Positions 8,601 to 18,700 of a stretch of 29,436 nucleotides of DNA are shown here, piece after piece. Below the pieces are notes generated by a model. The model was not told the DNA's origin. It did no database searches and worked only from the letters and a program-made list of their open reading frames with translations. The stretch comes from Didymodactylos carnosus (Eukaryota; Rotifera; Eurotatoria; Philodinida; Philodinidae), in assembly GCA_905250885.1 (NCBI GenBank), contig CAJNOQ010001678.1:1-29436 (forward strand), read 5' to 3'. The translations under genes and the position numbers were made by a program. Numbering within the stretch: position 1 is the first letter of the stretch; every line of letters begins with the position of its first letter.

Positions 8601-11600
8601 GGTTGTTGTACCAGTATTGTTGGATGAACTGATATTTTCTTATTATCATTGTCACTTTTCTTCAATGAGTTTTGAGTAGACATCACCGTAGTTGGTATCA
8701 TGTTAGCTTGTATAGATTTTTGCTTGTGTGCATCATCATTCTCTATTAATTTTTTTTCGTTTGATGGACTTGCGTTAAGTTGAACAGTAATAACAGGCTG
8801 AATTTGTTGCGAAGAATTAGCATGAACAGTAGATGGTGTGCTTGTCTCTCTAATTTCACTTTTTGTTAGTAAAAATGACTGTTTATCATTCGTATTTAGG
8901 TCAGTTGCATCAATTATTTCAAATGGTTGAGTAGATTCGACGGTTAAAACTTCAAAATCATCGGCGTCTTGATAAATATTGGACATTGTTATGGAGAAAT
9001 TCACGTAAAAGTTTATTATAAAAATGTAAAACTTATAGTTGTATATATATACTAAAATGGTTATTGCACAATAATTTACTGACAAATATCACTACATTAT
9101 TCATCCTCAAATGAGTCACGTATACGTTTTTTCGTTCTGTCTTTTCGAAAAATGAAAAAAATAATGTAATTACGTCAACATCTGGAAAAGTTAAATGTTG
9201 ACCACCATAAAATTTCCATTGTTCTTTTGGATAAAAGTGCGCGACAAATTTCTAGTATATTTACGTTCGTGTACGTATTTTAGAGTAACGAACTGTATAT
9301 TTCATGAATTCTTTTTTTTTCTCTCGTTTAGATTGACATACATACAAAATTAATCGATGTTTTACGAATGTTTCAAAATTTAAGGGTATCGGCACTACCC
9401 GTTGTCGATAAATCAAAGCGTTTAAAAGATGTTTACTCAAAATTTGATGTCATGGTATTAGTGATTTAGAAAAATTAATCTAATTTTATAGATAAAACTA
9501 TATCTTTCTTTAATTTTTTTAGCATTTAGCGGCTACACGTACTTACACAAATTTGGATACACCATTAGAATTGGCATTGAATACAATTCATGATAAAGAA
9601 ACAAGACAACTAGCAACATGTAAAAAAAGTGACCAGTTATTTGAAATCATGGATAGATTTGTTACAAGAGAGGTATGTAGATGTACACTGAGATTAACAG
9701 TTTAGTTATTTTGTGATTTATTCCACTTTTTGATTAAAGGTTCATCGGCTAATAGTGGTCGATGATGATTATCACATTGTTGGAGTTCTTTCAATGTCTG
9801 ACTTGATGAAATTTCTTGTTACTACATTTGAAGGTGAGCTGAGTCGAAGAACATGCAATGAAAAAAATTTTCATTATTAAATATCAATATGAAGTTTGAG
9901 AACTCGAGTAACAACCATCATGCTTCCTGATGGAATAGATTTATTTTTTCGTACTAACATTTTGTGAATGACTGACATTTTCTAATACTGTAAGAAGAAG
10001 TAAGAAAGTTAAATTTTCATGAGCTCTCCTTACTATACAAAAATGTTATTACTATCAAGATTAATTATTTATTTCAAACGCTTGATGAAAAAAATCTCGC
10101 TTTCAGCACTGAAATGTGAAATTGTCACCTCGAGGGTTTACATGTCAGTCAAGTGCACAGTGAATGTGTAAAACATGTACAGGATGTACAGCATAGGCTC
10201 TTTCCCCTTCGAAAAAACTACTATGGTAAGCCTTAGTTCATTCAATACAATGTTTGCTCTTTCCATGCTGCTTGATCTTTTTGAATGTTCTTTATCTGAA
10301 TTAGTCAAAGTTTATCCTTTATAAAGCATATTATAACGGGTGGGCCAGATTAAATCGGTCACTTTTGTTTTCTGTTTTTGAGGCACGAAAAATCGTTTTA
10401 AAACCCGGTTTTGACCTCATTCGATAGATAAGTCATTGCTCTACAAAACTATCGACTTTGTTTTTCAAATAAATTTTCCTTGTCGGTGAAAAATTTAAAA
10501 GATTAAGACCTACTCAACCGTCCAACTGCGACGCTCAGAAAACGAAAAAATGATGAAATTTTTTTATAATGGTTCCGCTGAAATTTCAAATAAACCATCA
10601 CGTTTTCTGTAAAATTCTGCATTTTTTCATGTATGTTTCAGAATTTTAGAAGAAATATTTGCGAGAAAAATATTTGAAGTACAAAATGTGAAAACCGAAA
10701 AAAATCCCTTTTCCGACTATCATTGTTCTTTTCTAATTCGAACAATCAAAAAGTTTTCATTCTTCAACTTGACAGTCACACCAATTTGTTCAGAATCAAA
10801 TTCTACATGCGACCACTTGAGAATAAACGTTTCAGAGGCCACATCTGGCTTTGGAAAACATGATTTTCCAAAAATATCATTAAGTGTTAGTTCCAAGCCT
10901 ATTTCTCCTGAACGATAGCACCAGGAACCTTGAAAAGGTCGTGAAAGCATAGAGCACAAAATTCTTTATCTATTGGTGTTAAATGCTTTACTTTTAGCAT
11001 CGAACTTGATGAATATAGGCTTACACAAATCGATTGATCTCTACAGTAAACAAGAAATCGCAGTTGGACGATTGAGTCTTTTAAATTTTGCGCTGACAAG
11101 AAAAATTTATTGTAAAAACAAAGTCGATAGTTTTGTAGAGCAATGAATTATCTATTGAATGAGGTCAAAACCGGGTTTTAAAACGATTTTTAGTGTCTCA
11201 AAATCAGAAAACAAAAGTGACCGGTTTAATCTTACTCATCCGTTAAATACATCGACATGACAATGACGTCTGTCAAATATATTATGATTTCTATACCACT
11301 ATCGTAGAACAGATGCTAAATTCGTTATGATATAGAAGTTACTAAGTCTGACATTATTCATTAGAAACAGATTGTCGTCGAAAACTATCTGTAGTTGTGG
11401 GACCTCTCTAATATTAACAGAATTAATAATTATTGTTGTCAGATCGTAAGGAAGAATATAAAAGTCGACAAAGTATTTTTTTTTTCACAGTAGTTTTTTT
11501 CTCAATGAATCTGTTTATCGGGGTCGTCAGTAAATTGTCGATTATGGATAATTTTTCGTTAGAACAGTCTTACCGTTGATGAATTTACTGAATAAAAAAT

Positions 11601-12197
11601 AACTGTTGATCTAGGAGAGTATTCACTTATTCCCAACTCCATATCTGAAAGATGTGGGCAAATATACTTCACATCGAGATAAATGTGATATGTCTCATGA
11701 ATCTTTATTTTAGCTCGTTTGGTACTAACTTAAATGGGCATGTAAGTCTGCTCATAATTTTTACAGTTTGAAATGGTTAAAACCAACAATTAATTAGTAA
11801 ATTGTAACTAAAATTCAACTTAAAATTCGTTCAATGTTGCCCTTTCTACTATAGAGTCCTGGGCGGTAAACGTTTTTGTTGTCCCGAGACCATAAGTCTG
11901 AACATGTCTGTCTCGTGAAAAAAGTACGAACTTTTCCAATTCGTAACCGTTTGTTTCACATATTGAAAGGAACAATGTTGATAGTGTAGGGTACAACTAC
12001 AGCGAGCGGTATTTTTGTTAATGTTTGCACAATAAAGCAAGAAGAATTCAAAAAACGAAAACAAAATTTGTCATTAATAACATGCTACATTGTCACTAAC
12101 AAAACGTCAATGAACTTATTTTATTGAAGAAAGTATGGATGATAATAATGATCCTGATCATCAAATGAACTTTCATGCAAATAATGATAAATTGTAA
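5606..12197 (+). CDS. PRKAG: AMP-activated protein kinase gamma subunit (four CBS domains), 10 coding exons
   Basis: Coding exons, by splice sites and homology: 5606-5647, 5714-5759, 5819-6057, 6125-6228, 6513-6639, 6694-6774, 9332-9454, 9523-9672, 9740-9833 and 12130-12197, giving 357 residues (human gamma-1 has 331). All introns are GT-AG and phases match. The protein is the nucleotide-sensing subunit of AMPK, binding AMP/ADP/ATP between CBS repeats. Visible hallmarks: NNVRAAL (Arg76) and LLTISDF (Asp96) in CBS1; VHRIPIIDP (His158, Arg159) and THKRILKF in CBS2; VSALPVVD and YSKFD (Asp252) in CBS3; VHRLIVVDDD (His306, Arg307) and SMSD (Asp325) in CBS4. These match the known ligand-binding positions of the family. 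The N-terminus is short, so this is a gamma-1-like form. Introns 6 (2557 bp) and 9 (2296 bp) are long and full of inserts. The last exon is the least certain part, as another is available downstream. Confidence 0.93.
6343..6472. mobile_element. Short inverted-repeat insert in AMPK gamma intron 4
   Basis: Arms of about 34 bp: AAATTTTTAATCATATTTAT on the left pairs with ATAAATATAATTAAAAATTT on the right, with two or three mismatches. The 60-bp loop has no ORF. The host intron is 284 bp, against 54-68 bp for the five ordinary introns of this gene, so the insert accounts for much of the excess. Confidence 0.6.
6807..7870 (+). pseudogene. Decayed coding sequence inside AMPK gamma intron 6
   Basis: One reading frame from 6807 to 7180 reads like protein (for example MLWEYSLNHMLVINRAPA, then MTGELSKMNAFICAL and DDHFQKIQHRLQNK) but is broken by stops at 6858, 6987, 6993, 7095 and 7182. 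After a seven-T run at 7176-7182 the protein-like signal moves to the next frame (YKPESDDDQHIQEMTVD, stop at 7289), and that same frame later gives MSLLLRWITDIDKSNFF from 7487 and more broken pieces up to about 7870. This is what a pseudogene with point stops and one single-base indel looks like. I do not recognise the family. Frame choice was by eye, so part could be chance in AT-rich DNA. Confidence 0.35.
8384..8986 (-). CDS. Single-exon nested ORF, 200 residues, unknown function
   Basis: An intact minus-strand frame lies wholly inside AMPK gamma intron 6. It can be extended to 9085, but the first 33 codons there are hydrophobic and AT-driven; the ATG at 8986-8984 begins a sequence of normal protein composition (MSNIYQDADDFEVLTVES). 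The protein is hydrophilic, rich in Ser, Thr, Asn, Gln and Lys, with no signal peptide, membrane segment or Cys-rich domain, and is probably mostly disordered. Near the C-terminus are a likely helix (FTINEQLELLKKKEQ), then YLPKRYGAAANIPHTF, and a final LDLLKKK. I do not recognise a family. Codon use is like that of the AMPK exons. An intact frame of this length with mixed codons argues for selection, but no polyadenylation signal is obvious downstream. Confidence 0.6.
   Translation of the reverse strand: MSNIYQDADDFEVLTVESTQPFEIIDATDLNTNDKQSFLLTKSEIRETSTPSTVHANSSQQIQPVITVQLNASPSNEKKLIENDDAHKQKSIQANMIPTTVMSTQNSLKKSDNDNKKISVHPTILVQQPFTINEQLELLKKKEQTLTYLPKRYGAAANIPHTFNDSFDANSIIDKTKSQTSNYLLATNGNNNILDLLKKK
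9097..9305 (-). pseudogene. Minus-strand coding remnant or small gene beside AMPK gamma exon 7
   Basis: From 9251 the frame reads KFVAHFYPKEQWKFYGG and continues HLTFPDVDVITLFF; the frame one base over then gives RKDRTKKRIRDSFEDE before TAA 9099-9097. The shift falls at a seven-base homopolymer (9155-9161). Upstream, an ATG at 9305 starts MKYTVRYSKIRTRT, which meets two stops in the same frame just before 9251. The parts look like one small basic protein with a disrupted frame. It ends 110 bp upstream of the start of the nested ORF at 8986. I do not recognise the family. Confidence 0.35.
9834..10333 (+). other. Start of AMPK gamma intron 9; one short ORF
   Basis: Intronic sequence. A 49-codon plus-strand frame at 10175-10324 (starts MYRMYSIGSFPFEKTT) has protein-like composition and ends just before the insert at 10334. 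There is no other support for it being expressed. Confidence 0.3.
10334..11245. mobile_element. 912-bp terminal-inverted-repeat element in AMPK gamma intron 9
   Basis: Inverted repeats of roughly 170 bp: TAACGGGTGGGCCAGATTAA at the left against TAACGGATGAGTAAGATTAA read inward from the right. Further matching blocks include CGGTCACTTTTGTTTTCTG, CAAAACCGGGTTTTAAAACG, CTACAAAACTATCGACTTTG and AAATTTAAAAGA. If TA is the duplicated target, the true ends are ACGGGT/ACCCGT-like and the element could be Tc1/mariner-related, but this is a guess. The interior has minus-strand frames (10959-10720 and 11099-10899) adjoining through a frameshift; they look partly protein-like but carry no transposase motif that I can identify. 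Confidence 0.75.
11246..12129 (+). other. Remainder of AMPK gamma intron 9
   Basis: No gene or clear repeat is visible in these 880 bases before the first candidate last exon. Confidence 0.5.
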
Positions 12198-12673
12198 AAT
12201 CAACACGCGAATATTACATACTGAAATATATATTTTAATTTGTAATGCAAGACTATGATAGAAAATCGACTAATAATATAATTGCTCAATTTGTTTATGG
12301 AGCATGATTTTTTTTTCTCTTTTTTTTTGCCTCGAGCTTGTCTATCCCGCTGGACAAGACTCTAGACTGTTTTAATGCTCATATGCTTTTCAATGCTGTC
12401 ATTCAAAACGACAAAGAGAATGTATTGAGCTGGAAATCATACAGAAGTTTATCTTCATGCTTGTATATGCTAGTATAAGAAGATCAGTCTGTAACATTGT
12501 CATAGACGATTTAAAACTATCAAATAATATAAGACGTCATATCAAATATAAATGTTAAAATTAGAATGATAAATGAACACTATTACGGATTATCAATTTT
12601 CATTCTAATGCTTTAATATAGAATACATTGCTATCTGATACCATTTCTGATACTATTTTACATTTCATTTCAG

Positions 12674-12744
12674 TTTTAAGTCGTTCAAATTCTACGCACT
12701 CAAATTCGTTTTCGTTTGGCGAACTGATGGATACCCAAATGTAA
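12674..12744 (+). CDS. PRKAG: Alternative last coding exon of the AMPK gamma gene
   Basis: Exon 9 ends in phase 1. The acceptor at 12673 (ATTTCATTTCAG, a better polypyrimidine-CAG site than the TTGAAG before 12130) opens a frame in the right phase that ends at TAA 12742-12744. It adds a Ser/Asn-rich tail ending SNSFSFGELMDTQM, giving a protein of 358 residues. The 12130 exon instead gives an acidic, Asn-rich tail containing MDDNNDPDHQMNF. Both look like protein sequence, and neither resembles the vertebrate C-terminus. They could be mutually exclusive ends, or one may be chance. Confidence 0.5.
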
Positions 12745-14689
12745 AATGGAACATATCTTTGTTCTTCTTTTTTTCACAAAGCAGATTTACTCATACAATA
12801 CATTGATGTATACTTCACTAAATTTTTGTTAAATTAATTACAAAAATTATAGCTTATCAACTGAAAACCAGAACGATCATTTTTATATATTCGTTTATTC
12901 CATCTCTCTTCTCTTTGCAATGTGTTGAGGAGTTTTTGTTTTTTTGTTATTTCTGTGAACAGTTTTCTGTGATTGATTTGATGAAAAAAAACAATTGAAC
13001 TAGCTGATTTTTTCAATTTTTTTATTTTTGTGTTTTTTTTAAGCTTGTGTTCAATGCTGATTTTTTTTACATCCTCTTACTACCAAATTACTTTAAAAAC
13101 AAACAAAAACTCTGTGATTTTGGAAAACTAAATAATCACTTCTTTTAAGCTTTTGTTTGTTTTCCATTGTTATTGATTTTTTCGGTTAGTCTATCTGATG
13201 TAAAACAAAAAACATAATATAAGATTAGAAAATAAATTTGTTAGCGATGTGCTTATATCGGACATGCTTTTCTTCCATCTGAAATGGGATTGGATAGGAA
13301 TATATCCAAAATATTCTTCGACTAATGCGTGTTCCTGTAGATTGATGAATAAAAAACAGAATTAAATATTGTGTTCTTCTCTAACAATAAGTCATTTCAT
13401 TTATTACAATTGATCATGTAACATGACAATATTTATGAGACATATATTCATTTTCGTATATATTATGTGTACATTCAAAGTGTCATAATAGAGAATTTCA
13501 TGTCTAATGAATGAACATGAAATTAGAATTTATGGAACAATTCTAATTGAACTTGTTTATTTAGATATTTTATAGAGCTACTTATCCTTAGTATAAGATA
13601 TCAAAAAATGTTTTTACTTATTTTATTCAACGAAAAAACATAATCTCTTTGCTATATAGTTGTTATTATTTAATATTCAAGATAATAAAACATAGTTGAA
13701 ATAGAAATTTTCTTTCTTTCTTTAAACGTAATTATTAGTGTTAAAGTAAGTTTTCTTGACAGTTTCGTTGTCTGGATTGTTTTACACCTAGTGTTTTATA
13801 CGACAAAAATTGCCTTATCTCATCAAAGAAACAGATAAATGTGACGAAACAAAATACAGTCAATTCCACACTCACAAAAATAATGTTTGAATTTCCGTAC
13901 AAAAACCAATCGTTCGTATTCTAATTCAATTCGTTTTACAAAACGAAGCGTGACAGTCATATAAAAAAAAATTTGTCTTACATACTACAAGCACGATTTT
14001 TACGCCTCAGAGATCAAATTAGTCACCTATAAGAGAAAATTTACACTTTTTCATATGTTTTGAGGTTTCCTTCATTGAAAATTAGTCTTTCACAGAAAAA
14101 AACTACTGAGTTGTAAAATTGTTAAAGTACGTTTATGTAAGTATTATAAAAGTGGATGCTAATTTTTATCGCATAGGTTTTTTTAAGGACGATTTATCCT
14201 TATCTTAGAAAAATATTTTTACCTCTGAATGATATGCTGAATATTTACTCGTTTGTGACACGTCAGCAATTCAGTTTTTTTCCCGATAAATGTTAATCTG
14301 ATTCAAGGACAATATATTTTTGTATCTATGACGGTACAAAGTTAATGTGTTGAAATATCAGCTATTCTGCGATGATCGAACACTTTTTTGAAATTTACTT
14401 GAATTTCTGACATGTCATAAACGAGCAAGTGAAAAAGACTGAAAGTATTGGGTGATCAGGATATTGTCTAGAGTATATATATATATGTATTTCAATTTCG
14501 AATTCGGTGCTAGCATGGTTTTACATAGTCAAGAGTAAGGGTATTTTTTTGTAGTATCGTACTCATAATTAATAGATTTTGCTCGATTGATCTAACTACA
14601 CTGGTTTGTTTTATTCTCACTTTTAATTATGGCATCATTTGAAGATGATCGTTGATGAAGTTTGTTTTTCTTCATAGCTTTTTTTTTTA
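12745..14689. other. Gene-free AT-rich stretch after AMPK gamma
   Basis: It includes the likely 3' UTR (to about 13375) and then sequence of long A and T runs with no open frame of protein-like composition on either strand. Confidence 0.5.
13348..13353 (+). terminator. Possible poly(A) signal of the AMPK gamma gene
   Basis: AATAAA followed about 20 bases later by a GT/T-rich stretch (ATTGTGTTCTTCTCT). It lies about 600 bp after the downstream stop codon. It is chosen for context only; AT-rich DNA contains such hexamers by chance. Confidence 0.3.
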
Positions 14690-14835
14690 AGAGAACGGGC
14701 TCCAAAATCCTGTAGTTATCGTCCCCTCCTCACACTGTTTCAATTTCGATGTAGATAGAGAAAAAAAATAGAATTGATAGAGAATTCAATTCTATGTAGT
14801 TTTCTATATGTTTCAGAATTTCGAAATGCAGTTTT

Positions 14836-15012
14836 TTCGAATGATATGCTATTCATGATTTTAGCAAAATTGTTGTTTCTTCGTCAAAAACTCAGATGAA
14901 GTCGCCGTTACGAAAAAAAACTAAAAAATTGTCTATGTATAAGTCCCTCACGGGCGATTTTTGACGGAAAAACAAAAATTTTGCTAAAATCATGAATAGC
15001 ACATTATTCGAC
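14836..15012. repeat. Hairpin insert within the 14690-15773 element
   Basis: Arms of about 75 bp share GCTATTCATGATTTTAGCAA in inverted orientation, with GTCAAAAA and GCCCG/CGGGC-like pairing towards the loop. It sits next to the left arm of the outer element and has no counterpart near the right arm, so it is probably a second, independent insertion. Confidence 0.65.
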
Positions 15013-15159
15013 TCAGTTTTTAGCGCTGATTACGAATATCATCTTTATTCTGCTTTGAAAACAATTCTTGATTGCATTTATTTTCAAAATTATACTCATT
15101 TTGAGTTATGTGGAACGTATTGTCACGATTTCACCGTGTTCCCAAACTTTTAACTCAAT

Positions 15160-15600
15160 TATCTGTACATATTCTTGTAGCTCTTTCCATGAGCTATTCA
15201 TTAGACTAGGAATGATTAGAGGTTAAAGTTTCCTTGATGGCGAAAAAAGCAAAAGAAGAGCAAAGATATAGATCATTAAAGTGCTGTCGAACTTATGTTG
15301 GAGATTTTACAATGATTCTAAGTATTTAAATCAATTGTTTATACATATTCTTGTAGCTCTCTTCACGGGCCACTCATTACGCTAGGAATGGTTTGTCATT
15401 AAAGCTTGAATAGCAGAGAGAAAAGCGCAATACTGTGACATATAGTTCTAAAAAGTTAGATCTGAAGTGTTATTTTGATAAAAAAATAACAGTTATTTTT
15501 ACTTTTAAGCAAGTCTTCGCACATATTCTTGATCAGCTCGTCGAGCTCTATCGATTAGTACATTTAAAAAAATTCACATTTTCTATCGAAAATAAATTAT
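15160..15600. repeat. Three degenerate tandem repeats with period about 175 bp
   Basis: The string ACATATTCTTG occurs at about 15168, 15340 and 15519, each followed by a related AGCTC-containing segment and then by (T/C)ATT(A/C)G. The first two units stay alignable for about 100 bases (TAGCTCTTTCCATGAG against TAGCTCTCTTCACGGG); the third is more diverged. The last unit overlaps a 65-codon plus-strand frame that I do not regard as a gene. Confidence 0.6.
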
Positions 15601-15773
15601 TAATGGCAATCCAGCGTAGTAATTTATTTTAATTTTTTTTTATAACAAAATGCATTTCGAAGCTCCGAAAAATATAAAAAACTACATTAAATTGAATTCT
15701 CTTTCATCTAAATAGAACTTAAAACATTTTGAGGAGGGACAGATTACTATAGGATTTTAGATCCCGTTCTTTC

Positions 15774-18700
15774 ATCATATGTTGTTGTTTTTTTAAAAAG
15801 AAAAAGAGATAATGAGATTAATCTCGTTTCGTGTACATTAATCCTAGATTATACATATTATCACGTTGTAGAAACAGATAAAAAGTTAATCTATCAAACA
15901 AAACTAGTCAAAAATAATATGATCGTTCACTAAACATCAGTTACATGGTGAGGCAGCATTTTAATCTTGCTCAATTCTAAATATGAGAAAAAGAGGTGAA
16001 AAGATGTATTTATACACACTATACATCTTTTGCAGTTTATAGTTGTTCAAATTTCTCTTGGAATTAAATCAGTTAAAACCTTTAGAACAATCAATGACTA
16101 GAAAATAAGCGTAAAGGAAAAATTGTCGCTCTAACTTAACTGATTTAATACAGACATACTTAAGTTGCATATAAGTCATGTCAGTCAGATTTTTTAATCA
16201 TGATCAATGAACTACATCTCATCTATTTCTGGGAAAAATAAGAATGTCATATTCATAATACTCTGGTAAGTATTATTATTCTATATTGCATGTGAAACAG
16301 ATTTTTCTAAACTCTTTGAATTCATTAATGAATCTATTCTATCGTGGACTTAGAAATTCTAAGAGATGTGAGAGAAAAAGAACTGCCATATAGTGATTTT
16401 CTAAAAACTAAATATTTTCCACTGTTCTCTGCACACTCTCTTGTTTGAATCAAAATCCTATTTAAAAACACTCATTGATTTTTTTCGTTTCGATCGAAGG
16501 ATAGATTATGTGTAAAAACCTAATTTTTCCACTAAGAACACACTTTCAGTTTCCTTCAACGAGACAAACTCTGATTTTCTTATTTGTCATTATTGTTTAG
16601 TAAAGCCTATTGACTTTTGTTTATCACCCATAAATACAGATATCAGTGTAGGTGAATAAGAAATATGGAGTCGTTATGCTCCATTAACTAAGGAAATAAA
16701 TAGTAATAAAATAGTGGTAAATATTTAACGGGAATTATAAAAAAAAATAGCGCGGTGAGCTTAATATTTTTTTATATTTTTCGTGTATAAATAGTCTTTT
16801 AATATTCTATAGTTTTCCAGTTGAATAGACCAAAAAACCTATTTTCTAACAGGAATTGGCTTCTGATATTTTTTTTAATAACTTTTTTTTATATGCTGCA
16901 AGTTTCTATTTTTTTTCGACTATTGCTTATGACACTTCATATAAACATTTTCTTTGACAAATAGAAGCGAAAGACGTATCTTTTTGTGTTGTCTCGGTTA
17001 ATTAGACGTACGAGGAAAATAGAGAAGTCAGTATTAATCAAATTTGAAAAATGTTCTAATCTCATTACATCTCGTAAATTAAAAGAGAAGAGAACACTTC
17101 TCTATTCAATTTTCAGAGAATATATCAGAAAACGAAGTTGTTCTAAAAGCCCAAAAATTTTATAAAATAACATTTTAAACAATTTCAGTGGAATATTCAT
17201 TATCGCCTACGTTACTTTATTCTTTAATAAAAGTATTGCATGTCAGAGTTAGAATTGGGCGATCAATTCTGCTTGCGGAACACTCATTAACCAGCCGGTT
17301 GCCAGCAGAAATGGTAGACCGATTCTAACTCATATTACCGTAGAACAGATTTTCGATTATTAAAGTACTTTATCAGTTAAAGTTATTATAAATAGGCCAT
17401 ATGCATAACTCTCTCGACTTTTATACTACAGTTGCAAAGCCAAAATTCTAATGAACAATAATCTCTTACTAGAATATTTGAAAGTTCTTTTAATTCAGAG
17501 AAAAAACGTTCTTTCTTTTTTTGAGCTGTAGAAATAGAGGCTACAAAAAGAAACAGGCTAGAAAAAACACTACAAAAGGCAAATGTACCTATTCCGGAAT
17601 ACGTCTGTTGTGGAATGCCATTTCATTTTTTAGAAGCCGAGGTTAGCTGTATATAGACCAAGATTTAGACCAAAACTGAAAAAATTTCTTTTATTCCAGA
17701 ATAGCAGTCCACCATTTTAAAGTGGCATTTCAAAAATTTTGTACCCATTCTGGAATGTGCTTTTTACCCCTTGATTTAATAACAATTAGAGGTATATGAA
17801 TTGAATGAAAAAAGTGAGATAAGGCGTTAGAATAAAAAATAAATCACTCGAACTACAACCAAAGCTTTTAAATCTTTTTACACACTAAAAAAACGAAAGA
17901 TAATCTAATGCTAAACGTATTCAGAATCCTCAATGAACGTACTTGATCCAAGCATGATTACTTTGTAAGTACTAGAAATTTATCCACTTGTCATGTAGTT
18001 TTACAAATCACTTCTCCAAGGTTGCAAAACTCGATTTTATTGCTACGAAATACTTAAAATTAAATTTAAACGTCTTAAAAAAAGGCAAGTATAGGTCCCA
18101 AGTACTCAGGTACAAGTACATTTACTAGAGATGTCTCTAAACAAAAAAACATCATAAAAAAATAAGTTATTGCTTTGATTGTTGGTAAGAGAAGAAAGAT
18201 GAAAACTAGACAGATTACATGAGGATAGGTTTTGGTCGCAATTATTAAATGTGTTTAAGTATCTGAAAAAATTTTAAAAGTTTTGGTTACAGTATCTAAA
18301 CAGGGATAGAAATATGCTCGATGACTGTGTAGTATATATGCGAAACGATCAATTTCTGTTCTCGATATGATAACACGACAATAAACAATACCTTCTTTTT
18401 ATAAGTCACGTGTTTTAAACATAATTAGAAAAATAATCGACTTGGTTATTCACGATTTCGATATGTGTAACTGTTTCTAATACACTTTTTATTTTAACTT
18501 TTCAAATGATCAAGTTTGAGCTAGGATCTTCTTTAATGGATAGTTAACAAAAATGACATTCATACCTCAGAATGAACAATTTTATTTTTTGTTTTAAGCA
18601 TCAGATTTTTTTTTAAATTTTTTTTCTAATTAACATCTAAATTGAATCAACCTCTGGTATTTTATTCTCAATTTCATTAGTCATTTAAAAATGGATAAAA

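Larger units (their letters stand above)
14690..15773. mobile_element. 1.1-kb terminal-inverted-repeat element
   Basis: The arms match over about 140 bp: AGAACGGGCTCCAAAATCCT at the left pairs with AGGATTTTAGATCCCGTTCT at the right. The match runs on through GTCCC-CTCCTCA, the GAGAATTCAATT block and TTTCGAAATGCA. The interior contains a separate hairpin (14836-15012) and degenerate tandem repeats (15160-15600), and no transposase. No target duplication is certain. Confidence 0.75.

Noticed and set aside
9251-9305. A 12-14 bp intron joining MKYTVRY to KFVAHFY on the minus strand
   Set aside because: Far below any workable spliceosomal intron length; in-frame stops are more likely decay or sequence error.
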